A DNA stretch of 64,000 nucleotides from Gyrodactylus bullatarudis (lineage: Eukaryota > Platyhelminthes > Monogenea > Gyrodactylidea > Gyrodactylidae): positions 62,001 through 126,000 of the forward strand of contig SSNU01000219.1 in NCBI GenBank assembly GCA_012064415.1. Reading direction: 5' to 3'. Each line of letters starts with the position of its first letter. Positions within the stretch are counted from its first letter, which is position 1. The notes beneath the pieces were generated by a model that did no database searches, was not told where the DNA came from, and saw only the letters and a list, made by a program, of their open reading frames with translations. Below, piece by piece: positions 36,601-49,400 of this stretch. The position numbers and the translations under genes are program-made.

Positions 36601-39600
36601 TCTGATGTCATTTTGATATGATTTGATAATATATCAAGTTCAACAAAAATTTCGTCAATGGCTGAAATTATTGATTAGATAATTATAGTTATCAATATAA
36701 ATATGAGAAAATTGATACTGCAAAGCTTACATTCTTTGATGCTGATGGATTTCCACGATTTATTGGCCAAATTGATTTCAATGTAATTATCAATATTAAC
36801 CAGGAACGGATTCATCAAATTCTTAAAATTTTCACAAATTCTTCCTTTTACGAGTTGGTATTGCTTCAAAAATTGTTCCAACCTGGCAAAATATATATAG
36901 AGTTCAATAATGATAAAATTAACTTAAAATATAATGATAATTTTGAACCAAGTAGTTCTTCAGGGAGCTGTTCGGCATAGATTGACTATAACGTTGTTCG
37001 CTTGCTGCCTGACTATGTTGTATTCTGGCTTGTATTGATCTATCTTTATAGAAAGAAAAAGGAGAGAAAGGTGTAGTATTTCTTAAAGAATAAGGATTAT
37101 AAAAATTACAGTGATTGTTATAGTAATTAGAATAATAATTCATCACTTGAAAGAAAATTTAATTTTAAAAAATTATATTATCAGAGTTATTACTCTAATA
37201 ATTCTGATTACTATAATAATCACTGAAATTTTTATAATCCTTATTCTTTAAGAAATACTACACCTTTTTTCCCCTTTCTTTCTCTACAGATAGACCAATA
37301 TAAGCCAGAAGACAACATAGTCAGGTAGCAAGCGAACAACGTTATAGTCAAATTAAAATATAATGTTTATCACTCAAATTTGAGAAAATTTTTTGTTTTA
37401 TTTCAACAATTTCTTCAAGTTAATTGTGAATTTGAGATACCTTATTGAATTTTTTATCCCTTATAAACTAATAGAATAGACACTTGGCTATCAAAATCAT
37501 TGGGTGAAGAAGATGAGCCAATCAGAATCAAGTATTGTTAAATGATATTTATGACATAATAGTTAAAATGTAAACGACAAACTTTATTCTGTCAGAATTC
37601 AGTTTCTCTTCCAAGTTGTACACTTGCTGAAAGCTGACTGGAATATCAAATCCGAATTTGCTCATGTATTTAACCTCAAGAAGAGATTCACTGACCTCAA
37701 CACTAAAGTTTAGATCAAAATCAAAACTGGATGGATCCGACTTTAAAAGGACCGGTTCGTTAAGCTTTTCTTGAATGTTTGGCAAGTTTCTCAACCAATC
37801 TTGATAAATGAATAGTTCATATTTGATTAGTAGGCCAGCAAAACTGTTATATTCTTTAATGACTGATTTTCCTTTGGCTGACTGTTGAAATATCAAATTT
37901 TCAAAATACAAGATGCTGATCTCATATATATGGAAAAAGGTTAAAGAAAAGTTAATTAATAAAAGCTGTATTTCGAGGGTTTTTTTATAGATTTTTAACA
38001 CTACGAACAATTTTTTATGCTTCAACTTTGTTAACTTTTTATACTTTTAAAATACTCACTTGTTCTTACAATTATTTTGTAATCAGTTCAAATGAAATTT
38101 GTATTACTTAAAAGTAAATACAAATATAGTAAGATTTATCAACTAATGTTAACTTGGTATTAGTTTGGATGTAAACTTTAGATTGATGGAACATGTTCAG
38201 TAGTCTGAATCCATTTCGTAATACACCTAGTTAATATGAAAATGGGAATTTATGATTTTTACAAAATTCTTAATTTTTTCATCAAGAAATCGAATTTGAT
38301 CAAGAATTTTTGGAATCTAGATTATGAGGCCCTCTTTTACGATACGGAGAAAAAAATTTAGAAAAAATCAATTTTTAAGGAAAATACGGCAAATTTGAAA
38401 TCTTGAAATAGCGCCAAATTCCAATTTTTTGAACTTTGAGTTGAAAATTTTTGTTGATTTCAATGTGAGAGAGTGATCAAGAGTTGATTTTTAGGATCAC
38501 AATTAGTCAAAGAAATCAAATATGCTGAATCTTGTTTTAAGAATCACCCTATAATCGTGTCAAAATCAAATTTTGATTTTTTCATCATTTTCCCTACTTA
38601 AAAGTCGATGAAATTTGATATTTCAAGATCCCAGAAAAATGACGAATTTATCAAAATTTTTATGATGATAATCGGCTTTTTTGTCTTATTGTGATCCTGA
38701 GAATCAACTTTTGATCACTCTCTCACTAAAATTTTCAACTCAAAGTTCAAAAAATGGGAATTTGGCGTTACTTCAAGATTTCAAATTTGCCGAATTTTAA
38801 AAATAGATTTTTTCTAAATTTTTTTTCTCCTTATCGTAAAAGAGAGCCTCATAATCTAGATTCCAAAAATTCTTGATCAAATTCGATTTCTTGATGAAAA
38901 AATTAAGAATTTTGTAAAAATCATAAATTCCCATCTTCATATTAATTAGCTTTAAATTCGAAGTGTTCGGAATCCTAGATTTTTTTACTCATTTAGCTTA
39001 ATAAAGTTAATTTCTTTTCGATTTTAAAAAAACCAAGTAATTTTTTTAAATCAAATGGAAACGAATATCACTCTAAACTTGCATCTAATAAGATTGGACA
39101 TTTATCTTTGAATACGTTCATAATTTCTTCTAGTTTTCTGAGAATATTCCTAGACCATTGAATTTTACCAGATCTCTTTGGCATTCGATTGGATATTTCA
39201 GGATGCTTATAGTTGGCCTGAAAGATTTCCTTCCATTTTTCAATCGAGGTTAAGTATACCTGTAAAAGGGCAGAATATCGATCGGCAATGTTAAAGGTTT
39301 TCAGATCAAGTTTTTCACATTTCTCTACAACCTTGAGCTTCGACCAAAACTGAAAGGCAAACTCTGGTAAGCTATACATATTTTAATGAAACAGTTTTAA
39401 TAATCACCGATATGCTTTTATTGAACCAGTCCAGCATGGCCGATCCGAGGGACATTTTCAGATTCATGTAATCTCTGAAAAAACTCTCTGTAGATGATTT
39501 TTTCTGAAAAAAAATTAATATTAGGGTAATACAAAATTTAATTTTCCCCTAACAATATTCCATGCCTTAGGCAAAAATTGAAGTTTTAACTGGGAAAAAC

Positions 39601-42600
39601 ACATTTTTGAAAATCAAAATGAAAATTTTTCCTGTTCTGATATACAAAAATTCCATTTTCCCTAAACTCAAAATTTACCCAATTTCAATGTGTGACGAAA
39701 GACTCTATTTTTATCACAAGCCCTATTTTTATTCAAAATGCTGCAAAAACTATTAAAAAATCTCGATTTTGTCCTGTGTAGTAGTAAAATTCATTGAAAA
39801 AATGTTGGCGCGTGTTCAAAAATTTCATTTTCAACCGAGATTTTGTATATCAGAAAAAACTCAAAAAACATATGGTTTTATAGGAAAAAATGCTGGGAAA
39901 AGTTGAAAAATTTGGCCTACCCTAATTTATTTACTAATTTGGGTATTTTTTCATATTGCATTGAAAACTTGCTTCAGAAGTCAAAGAAAATATATTTAAA
40001 AAATAAAGGAGAAAAGATAAACAGACCTCACCCCTCACTATAACAGTAAAACAAAAAAGGCCTGACAAACCATAAAAGAAATGATTTTGTAAAACTCTCT
40101 TTAATAGAAAAAATATATTTAGAAAAACAACCATAATGGAAATTTATAATATTCTTCTTAATAACACTGTGTTATTTGACTAACCATGACGGAAATAATC
40201 ATTCTCAGACAGACCATAACAGTAAATACCCTACAAATAAAATTGAATAACGACATATCAATATATAAATAAAAGGGTTTTAGATTTTTTTGGTTTCAGA
40301 AAATATAATTCTGACATAATTTTGAACCAAGTAAATGTTTTTTATTCTAATCTTAATTTTAATTTTCTTTTAAGTGATGAATTATATTATCAGAGTTATT
40401 ACTCTAATAATTCTGATTACTATAACAATCACTAAAATTTTATAATCCTTATTCTTTAAGAAATACTACACCTTTTTCTCCCCTTTCTTTCTCTACAGAT
40501 AGACCAATACAAGCCAGAAGACAAAATAGTCAGGTAGCAAGCGAACAACGTTTTAGTCAATAATTCTGACAATCAATCCAACTCAAAGGGAGGGGGTAGG
40601 GACTACTGTTCAATGAACTCACATTATCTTTTATCAATTCGAAAAGGTTCAATTTGACTGAAATTAACTTATCTCTTAGTGAGATCATTTTTTTGTGTAC
40701 ACTAACTATTCCATCTTCTCTGATTTTTTCAACGAAATTTATTTCATCAAATATCACCAAAATGTTCTTGATTGTCGTGAGGACTTCACGAAATAGGATA
40801 ATCTTTGAAAAGATTCGATTTTCACTGAAGCTCATTTGTTTTCCGATATCCTCCGAGTTTATTTTTAATTGGCTCTTCATTTTGAAGAATTCAGCTTGAT
40901 AAATCTCGTTGAATTCGATGACTTGAGCTATCCTCTTCCTCAACATAGACCTATTTATCAAGTGTTCAAGGATGAACTTACTCATCTATCGTCCATAGAG
41001 ATTCATTATCTTCCATAATATGAACTTGACTAGTCTTCACAATGACTCCGGTTATCCGAACGAGAATGGTTGTAATGAATTTGCATGAATCTTCATTTTC
41101 ATTCAGTGTAAAGATCAATTTTAAGCAATTAAATATCACGGAAAGTTCATTTTGAAATTCAAACTGAAATGTACAATGCATGTTATTCAATATTTCAACA
41201 AATCAATCAAAATTCTTGTGTATCAATTCCAAAAATGTAAGTAGGCACTAAATTTTATAATTTTTTTCATAATTTCAGCTCAGTTTTTCACGCTGAATTC
41301 AATGGTGCTATTGGTCTTTTTTTCTATTACTCCCGGAAAATGTTATGACTTTTGAAAGTCTTAGAGAACACTTACAATTCTAAGTGCTCCAGAAAGAAAA
41401 GTTTCTATCCTACCTAGTCGAAATATGGCTCAAAATGAAGCTAAATAAATTTTCTAAGTTGTCAAACTTTGTTTTACGTAAAAACTATCTTTTAACTTGG
41501 CCAAAAGCTCTATTAAAGCTGAAAATATTCAAAATTTAGACTTTCCAATTTCACTAGGGGGCATATTTGATACCTATTTGTAGAGAATTCTGAGGCGATC
41601 ACAATGATGCTTTGATCTAAACTGTAATCTGAAAAACAGCAACGCTATGCTCTAAAATCTAAATAGTTTTTTTTGTTAGAAATAAAACAAGACTAGCACT
41701 TATCCCTAGTCACTAAAACTCAATTATCAATTGAATTTAATATCTAAAAACAAAAATATAATTAAATTAGTACATTTTGGTTGCCCTCAAGTAGACTTGA
41801 TATTGACCAACCATGAATGCGAAATGGTTGAGCTCACCAGATTGTTTGTGTTAATGGCAGAAAAAATTTGCATTAGTCTGGATAAGTTTTGAGAATTGGA
41901 TTTTGCCTGATTCTCCTCTCTGTAGAGTTGCTTTTCAACTTCTAGAAATTCCTGTAGGACTCGTGAATTTGTCTTCTTCAAAACTTTTACAACACGGTCA
42001 ACTTTTGCCTTTTTAAGACATTCATTAATTGTGGATATTTTAACAATTCTTTTTTGCCAATAAACAGCCTCAGCTGATGGACCAGCCTCATCAGATTCTG
42101 ATCGAATTTGATTTGACTCTACAAGAAATTTATTCAGAATACAAGTCCATCTTTGAAGAACTTTTTCTATTCTCTTTAATAATGAATAGCTAGAAATTAT
42201 GTAATCAATCTTTTCCTCTGAGTTAATTAATTCGATAAGCTCTTCTTCTGGATGAGCACTAAATTCGAATAAAGTATTGGCTTCTTGTGTGAAAAGTTCA
42301 AGGCTAGATGTAAAATCTTGGAGAGTTTCTTTGAACATTGGTGAAGAATTGCTTTGACATAATTGAGGCAAATAGATCAACTTTAGGACTTGGACAAAGT
42401 TTAAAGTTTTCATTGAACTATCAAAATTCCCACTAAAATACAATAGATTTCTGGCTTCTTTTTCAATTGGTTCGTTAGTTATCCGAAGGAATATAAAAAC
42501 ATCTCCAGTAATGCTCTCTTTCTCAGGTGAGACTATGTGTAAAATATGATCAGATTTGTTTTGAGAAAGAATTAGGGATCTCTGGCTTTTGTTTCCATGA

Positions 42601-43202
42601 ACAAAATCCTTCAAATTTTGAAAAAGATTACTCTTTTGCAGATTATTTAGTATGATTTGCTTGTCAAATTTGAAAAGATTTGAAAGTTTCTCGAAAAATA
42701 TATCCTAAATTTATAGATAATAGAACATACAACACTTTTATCCTCCATCTAGATTAATATATTGTCAAAAAATTGCCAAAAATTACATACAACGGTTGTC
42801 CAGGTGATTTGATAAGATATGCAAATTCTTTCGAAGTATGAATCAGTCTGTATGATTGTGAAGATATTTTACAGCATTATAAAGTATATTCTTTTATATG
42901 ATATAAAGCCTAAGTTCCCTCAGTTGAAGAGAAGAAGAATCAAGCAAATTTCAGAAAATCTTGTCATCGGTTAATATGTTTTTGTGTTTTTAATAAAATT
43001 AATAAATTCTATAGAATTCGAAGAAACAAAGATATCATCGTTAATAATTTTGCGTATCAATATAGAAATAGTTATTTAACGTATTTTGCAAGAGATTTAA
43101 GAGATGCAATGAAGAAAAAGATGTAAAATTCTAATTTAGAATTTCTAAATAAATTTGAAAAAATTTAAATTAAGAAATACTGACCTTGTTAAACAAATCC
43201 AT
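21616..43202 (-). CDS. DNAH5/8: Axonemal dynein heavy chain, outer arm, DNAH5/DNAH8 type
   Basis: A multi-exon gene of about 21.6 kb on the minus strand. A tiny first exon (43185-43202, MDLFNK) and exon 2 (41838-42704) start the tail. DHC_N1/N2 tail exons run to about 32.1 kb. Motor: AAA1 P-loop GPAGTGKT (31258-31281), AAA2 GPSGYGKS (about 30281-30304), AAA3 GEPGTGKT (about 29305-29325), AAA4 GVGGSGKQ (about 27770-27795). Stalk coiled coils and microtubule-binding domain lie at about 25600-26740. AAA5/6 and the C-terminal cap end [10 protein letters not shown] at 21616; RGVALLCD plus the AAA1 block points to DNAH5/8. It drives outer-arm beating of cilia or flagella. Introns include 30-31-nt ones (22060-22089, 40951-40981) and long ones with repeats. 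All major blocks are present, so it looks functional; not every exon border was checked. Confidence 0.92.
31548..32013. repeat. MITE-like element (family C) in a dynein intron
   Basis: Imperfect inverted ends: CTAGGGGTAAATTTTTTT at the left and AAAAATTTCACCCTATGCTAG at the right. Short repeats AGTATTGGCTAG and GCTAGTATTGG lie around the ends. The inner block GTAGTAAAAATTCATTGAGAA recurs at 36.3 and 39.8 kb. No coding capacity. Confidence 0.5.
36221..36380. repeat. Family C fragment
   Basis: Shares with 31548-32013 the stretch from CATTAAATG through GTAGTAAAATTCATTGAG to a GCGCTAATTT-type end. Just upstream, GCAGGCGATTGCATATTTGA (about 35981) also resembles CAGGCGATTTCATATTTGAA near 8179 in the ESRP gene, a further dispersed sequence. 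No clear ends were found. Confidence 0.4.
36937..37352. repeat. Repeat family B, foldback (two-arm) copy with 13-bp TSD
   Basis: The left arm (from TTGACTATAACGTTGTTCGC near 36980 to about 37150) and the right arm (about 37180-37350) are near-perfect inverted copies; short blocks such as GTAGTATTTCTTAAAGAATA are identical. Outside the left arm lies the usual ATAATTTTGAACCAAGTA end. TTAAAATATAATG flanks the element on both sides (36924-36936 and 37353-37365), a 13-bp target duplication. It sits in a dynein intron. An intra-strand hairpin of about 170 bp per arm is expected. Confidence 0.8.
38225..38955. repeat. Foldback element family A, second complete copy
   Basis: The left arm (TTAATATGAAAATGGGAATT ... 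TCATCAAGAAATCGAATTTG) and right arm (CAAATTCGATTTCTTGATGA ... AATTCCCATCTTCATATTAA) are close inverted copies over at least 150 bp, extending with lower similarity to the centre. It lies in a dynein intron between exons near 37.9 and 39.1 kb. Same family as 5522-6253, opposite orientation. Confidence 0.8.
39519..39925. repeat. MITE-like element in a dynein intron
   Basis: Short inverted termini, TTAGGGTA near 39519 and TACCCTAA near 39917. Inside is GTAGTAGTAAAATTCATTGA, shared with family C at 31.8 and 36.3 kb. No coding capacity; boundaries approximate. Confidence 0.45.
40316..40559 (-). repeat. Repeat family B, single-arm copy with 11-bp TSD
   Basis: A 244-bp copy beginning ATAATTTTGAACCAAGTA and ending CGAACAACGTTTTAGTCAA. 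ATAATTCTGAC flanks it on both sides (40305-40315 and 40560-40570), an 11-bp target duplication. The right TSD copy lies about 50 bp from the end of a dynein exon. It is highly similar to one arm of the copy at 36937-37352, so activity may be recent. Confidence 0.8.
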
Positions 43203-43437
43203 GTTGATTTTGTTCTAAAATTGTTTTAGCCTATCAACACAATTTACATTAAAGAATTTCACCGGAAGTCTCTCTCTTGTATTATAAACGCTAAAAGTAT
43301 TATCAATCTCTCCTGCTAAGCAGCCCTCAGAAGCAACATGTTAGTGTTGAAATAAAATATGATTCATCATGTCTAGATTTTTAAATGTCTATTTGAATTT
43401 TAATCATGCCTAAACTTTTATAATTTTCAGTTTTACT
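43203..43437. promoter_or_regulatory. Divergent intergenic region, dynein / FOXN
   Basis: 235 bp lie between the start codons of the minus-strand dynein gene and the plus-strand FOXN gene. The FOXN start is 8 bp after a splice acceptor (TTTTCAG ending 43430), so FOXN has a non-coding first exon further upstream, which must overlap the dynein 5' region. Confidence 0.5.
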
Positions 43438-46400
43438 ATGCTCACAGAGACTAAAACTACTCGACTTCTTGCTGCTTGCGTGGAAGATGGATTAATGGAA
43501 AAGAGAAAAAGGCCTTCAATTAATCTCTATGCTCCTCGAGATTCTCAGGATAGCTCTAAATCGGATTTAGTGTCACTGTCTTGGCTTCAGAGAGGCAATT
43601 TATTGAAAATTCCTCCGATTGATCAAGATGATTATGCTTCACCTACATATTTATCTAGTCTTCCTAAAGTTAAATCTAATAAAGCAGATTTGGACGAAAA
43701 AAATTCTAATCAAGATGAAATACCAGAGAATGAGGGACGAAAATTGCCATCTTCATCTCCCACTAAAGGTACTACAAATCTGAGCAAACCAAATTATTCT
43801 TATACTCATTTAATATTCATGGCAATTGAATCAACGCCTAATAAATACATGACTGTCAACCAGATTTATAATTGGTGCGAAACTAATTTTCCCTTCTATA
43901 AGCATGCCGGAACCGGCTGGAAAAATTCTCTTCGTCATAATCTTAGTATTAATAAAAGCTTCAAACGTCTTCCCCGAGATAATAGAGTGAGTCTTATATT
44001 TTCATTTATCAACAAAATCTTTATGCTATATCTCAGCGATATCCTTGAACTCATCAAGTGTCCAGCTATGAGAAAATATAATCTTTGAAAATAATATATA
44101 TTTTTCAATATGCTAAACTTTCACACCATAAATCTCAAGTTCAAAGTACTTTGCGTACCTAACACTTGTATATTTTTTTACAAAAATCTAAATAATTTGA
44201 TAATCTTTACTTTTTATCAAATTATTCCAGGGTTCCGGTCGAGGGGCATATTGGGCTGTTGAGCCGAGAGAGCGTCAAAATCTCATTGATGGATTAAATA
44301 GAAACCCATGGAATGCTACAGCTATCGCCTTTTCCGGAGGCCCAAAGATTAATGAATCTGGGCATATGAATGTTACTGGTACTCTTAACTCTTTGGGTTG
44401 TAATCGTTATTCTAATTTTAATCAAGCATCTTTCCTGAGGAATATTTCAAAGAATACCTTTATCCAATCGGTAAGTTTGATCATTAGTTGCATGTTATAT
44501 TTTGAAAATATTTCATTATACACGCGCCACGCCTTTGATACTTCTTCTTTTCTATCGAGCGCATATCATCTCTCTATTTGATGATTATCAATTCATTATC
44601 AATTCAATTAAAATAATACCAAGCCTTTTTTATAAAATTTGACTCTTGATTAAATTTAATCTAGCTGACTTCAAATGAGATGGGACAGACAGCCCTAACG
44701 ACTAGTCAATATTTCAATAACCAGACCAATAACATGGTCCTCTTGAAACGTCTCCCAGCTCATAACGGTACCCTTCCCCAGTCACAATTGACCAGCAGCA
44801 TTGAGTGTCTCATAGAATATCAAAAGTGTGAGAACCCCTATTCCTGCATTGATAGTCCAAAGCTGGGAACATCTCTTGGAACTTCAATTAACTCGACCGG
44901 TTCCTCTTCCCTCCTCTCAGTATCAGATTCATATTTATCTTCCTTCTTTAACAATTCTATTGGAAATACTCTACAGGCTTGCCGAAAATACTTTTCAGAC
45001 AACTCCAACTTTCTTGAGCTTGCATTTAGTCAGAACCTTGACAATTGGACAGAAGAAGAAGATAACTTGTGAGATTTTTTAAAATCGTTTTTTTTCATAT
45101 TCCAACATGTAAACAATAGGCGATTTGAAAAAGAATCGTAGTTTAAAAATGTTACCCTAATCCTTATGAGGAGTTTAGATCATTCCGAAATGAACAAACT
45201 ATAATTTAACAAATTCTTGACTCAATTTCTTTTCAGATATTTAGAGGCTATAGCAGCTATGCAAGAGAATCATGAGAACCAAAAGGTCAAATTTCCTGAG
45301 CCAGAGAAGGAGGTCGACAAGCCAATTAGTCGACTGCTTCAAACTGTCGCCAAGATTGGAGATAAAAGTCAACAAAAAGCAATCAATCCGCCTCAAGTAG
45401 TCACAAAGCAACGAAGAAAATCTAATCTCAAACCCACATTGGAATGTGAGTATTTATTAAGAGAAAAATATTGGTATTCAAGAGTTGTAGAAAATTCAGG
45501 CCTGAATTATATGATAATTTCTTGATTCTTATTTTTAAAAAAACAAACATTGTAATTGGTTTTTAATCCTTATTTCATGTAGTGGAAAGCCTCGACTATA
45601 ATAAAGAATTTCCCTCAGCGTCCAGAGGTCAATGTAGCTTCTCCAAAATTGGCTATAAAGTTATGAAGACTTGCTTGGAATCTAATACGAATACAAATTC
45701 TGTTCCTGGTTGGTTTCTCTCTTCATCTTTTCATCAAAAAGAACATCTATTTCTCTTTTGCCTTTTGATTCCATCTTTGTATTTCTCATTATTTTTTGTA
45801 TTTATGTATTTTTGTCCATGTTTACTTTAAAAGCATGACAATTTCTGGATCTTTTCTGCATGGTGCATATCTGTCTGAAAATGGTAAATTTTGAATATGC
45901 ATGATAGTGATTACTTCTTTTCGATTATTCTCGGTTACTTCTCGTCTGCCTATTTGTTCCCTGAATTGAAGCTTCCCCTGAGTTTCTGAAATTGACTAGA
46001 ACATCTTTTCTAATACATGTTATTCATTCAGAAAAAAATGGTTACTTTTGTCCGATTTATTTAGTAAATAATATCTACATGGGGGATAGAGATATATATA
46101 CTTTTAATTAAGTCTCCATACATCTGTTAAAATGAATGTTGTAAACATTTTCTTGCTCATTAAAGTATTGTCAAGAGTTTGATTAAATTTTGCATGTTAT
46201 ATATATGAAAACAAAATTTGATTGATTTCTTAAAAAAAACAAAAATCATGAATCAATTCTCCTCTCAGATGAACCAAAGGCAGTCAAATGTTCTGAGTGC
46301 AAAGAAAATTCTTCCATCACATCGTCATCAGTTAAAACGGAAAGTGTGGATGTTCTCAAGGATAATGTGGATCCTTGTATTAACGAAACGATACGCAGAT

Positions 46401-49400
46401 ATCCCCTAAAGGAGAAAAAATCTTTTTGTGAAAATTGCGTTCAGTCCAAACGATCCGATAATAATAACCAAATTAGATATTATAACGAATCTGAATGGTT
46501 TTCAATTTATCCCCATCTCAAAAAGCAACAACTGGAACAAGACCTTGCCAATTCAAATGTTAATTGGTCATTTTCACATTTGAACGATGACGTCCTCAAC
46601 TGTTTGGATGTTGACCAGGAAACTGGACCAGCAGGGTTAGTTATTTGAAAATTTTCAATTTCTAATACCTTGTCATTTGATTTTATCTATTAGATTTCCC
46701 GTTATGATGTTGCCATTTGCCAAGATGGATGACCCTAACAATGAAATTATTCAGGACGATGAAAAAGTCTGTCTTCCAAAGGCTGATGACATTTATATTA
46801 CTCCGGCCTGTAGTCTTGATCACGAGTATGCCCATTGTCAAGGCCAGCTTAGAACACCTAAAGATCAGGCTATTATATCAAAGTACAATAACAAGGTTAA
46901 AGCATACCTAGAACTAGTCAAGTCCACCCTCTCAACAACTCCAAATGCTGGTAAGACACTAAAATCTTTATTAGACCTATATAAAGCTAATTGACTTGAT
47001 GTTGGGAATTTATTTTCTTGTCGAATTCTGAAATTTGAGTTAATTAATCGTTAATCTTGAGTATTGAAGCTTTTATTTCACCGGTTCTCATCAAACTGTT
47101 AGACCGGCTTGGTATTTATTTTACATAATAAAATAATGAGAATATAAAACATTTCTCAGTGGAGAGAGGTAGGGTTCGATCCGCTAAATCTTTTTCCTTT
47201 GACCCCTTGTTTTTTAACTGCATACAATATATGATCTAGAATTCTTCATAATCAGAACGAAAATAACAATTTCATAATAAACTTGAAAAAAAGAAAATTA
47301 AATATTTCTGTAAAAAAGCTGTTTTTGATTTTTTAACAGTAGCCTGTATAGACAATGACAAAATTGCTTTCTATGATAAATATTTTTTGAAAATAAAGAT
47401 AAAATTGATAGTAATTTACAAGAAACTTTATCTGTAAAAACATTAAATGCAGTTAGTGTACTAAAATTAACTTCAAAAAATTTGGCGCAAGATTAAAATT
47501 TTTAAGGACCATTCTGAAAATAAGAATTCTAAGAACTCTAATATGGTGTTTGGGAGTCGGTGTCTTGAAGGGGTTTTACTCATTGAGTACAAAGAACTCT
47601 ACCACTCAATTATATTCCTTTGGCCTTATCAATTATTTAGAGATAGGCTATACTCTTTTGCATGTTTTCTCCCTTGCTTAAATTCCACTGGGAACAAATT
47701 TTTCTCATATTAATAATAAGTAAATGAGCATTATCCATGAAGAAATTATCGTTGAGCATTCTCATACCGACAGTATTTTCAACGTTGCCCATAGTATCCG
47801 TTACTATTGATAAATTTGTAGAAAATAAATTTTTATTAATTTACCTTCTTTCAATTCATTAAAAGCATATTAATATACTGTAATGTAAATAGATTATATC
47901 TTAAATTTATTATTTCAGTTATAAGTCCATTTGAAATGTTCCTGAATGATTCTCCATTGGGCAATTCTACCTCGAATAATGGTTCATGTGCTACCAAACT
48001 CTCTCGACGTCAGAAACAGTTGAATAGTAATAGTAATTCTAGTGAAAAGAATTCTTCCCTAAAGTCCCCATCTAACCACTCACAAAAGGTTGTGACAAAG
48101 AAACGAATCCATCAAAAATCAAAATTAGATAACTCATTCAATCGAAGAGCTTCCACACGACAAATTCGGGCTCCCAAGAGACCCTACGATGATGTCAGTT
48201 TCACCGGTCTCACTTCATCCGATGATGATGAAGATGACTATCTTGATTACAGACAAAAACGTACCAAAGTTACTTTGCCTCCTGATCTGCCACTCGTCTC
48301 TAGTCAACAGTCATCAGGCTCTCCATCAAAAAGCTCTTTTGGTGATACTAGAGATGATGAAGACGAAGATTTTGACGATTCTATCGAGAATAGTACCGAA
48401 ATGAATAGTCCCACTAATAGAGGTAAAAAGACGTCTGAAGATGACTCAAAGTCTTTGGATGATGACTGGGTCAGTGATATTGAAGATCAATACAAAATGT
48501 ACTGTGCTCAAAAGACGAGATATTATCAGAATAAAAAGGTAAGTCTATCATTTACATTTTAATCATCTGCCTTGATGACGGTCATTTTTGCTCTAATATT
48601 CCCTTGAAATCTAGTAAAATTGATTGATTATCTTTTCAAGAGTCTCAAGAATTGCTTGACCATCGATAAATATGTCGAGATAAAAAATGATTTATCATAG
48701 CCAAAGACTTTATTAAAACCAACTCGTATGACATTGCTAATAATGTTATGAAAGATCTAAAATCGTTTAATGAGCTGATCTCGGTTTAATTAATTTTCAA
48801 GCAGTAAAAATAGGAATGTTCCCTAAAATCTCAACGAACAATTTTGCTTGCCTTTTTCAATGGGAATAATGAAAATAAAGTTTGATTCTTTTCATCACAC
48901 CTTGAAATCACTAAAAGATTTGAAAAAAATCCCGCCAACTATAAAATTTAAATTTCTCGTATGACATTGTTGTAAAAGGTCTGAGTTGTTTCAAAAGTCC
49001 AAAATCTTATAATTATTCCACCACTCCTGATGTAAAATGATAATCTTTTTCGGAAAAAGATACTGTTAAATATTTCTCATGATTAGGGCGACAAAAAATA
49101 TGCAATTTTTTAAAAAATTAAATGTCATTTTCGAAAAAAATATATGTCGAAATATGTTGTTCATTGTTTTAGGTACTGTATTACTTCACAATAGTTTAAA
49201 TGGATAAAATGAAAAATATTTCATTGGGAAAGTTCGTAAATGCTTGTTGCTTGACACCTATTTTAAAGATTGACTCTGAGACCCGATTCAATAACTTTGA
49301 ATTGTACCAATGAGAGAAAAGTATGAAAATTAAAATTTTATTCTAATTGTTTCTGTTCAAACTTTACTACATAAGACCTTGACAACAAATGGAGGTTTGT

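Noticed and set aside
45690..45830. Hydrophobic extension of FOXN exon 5 as a membrane segment
   Set aside because: The frame continues past the donor at 45709 into the intron; the next exon (46269) joins in phase and keeps the protein hydrophilic.
47155..47190. B-box-like GGGTTCGATCC, suggestive of a tRNA or tRNA-derived SINE
   Set aside because: The T-stem has a mismatch, and no acceptor stem, anticodon arm or A-box at the right distance could be built.
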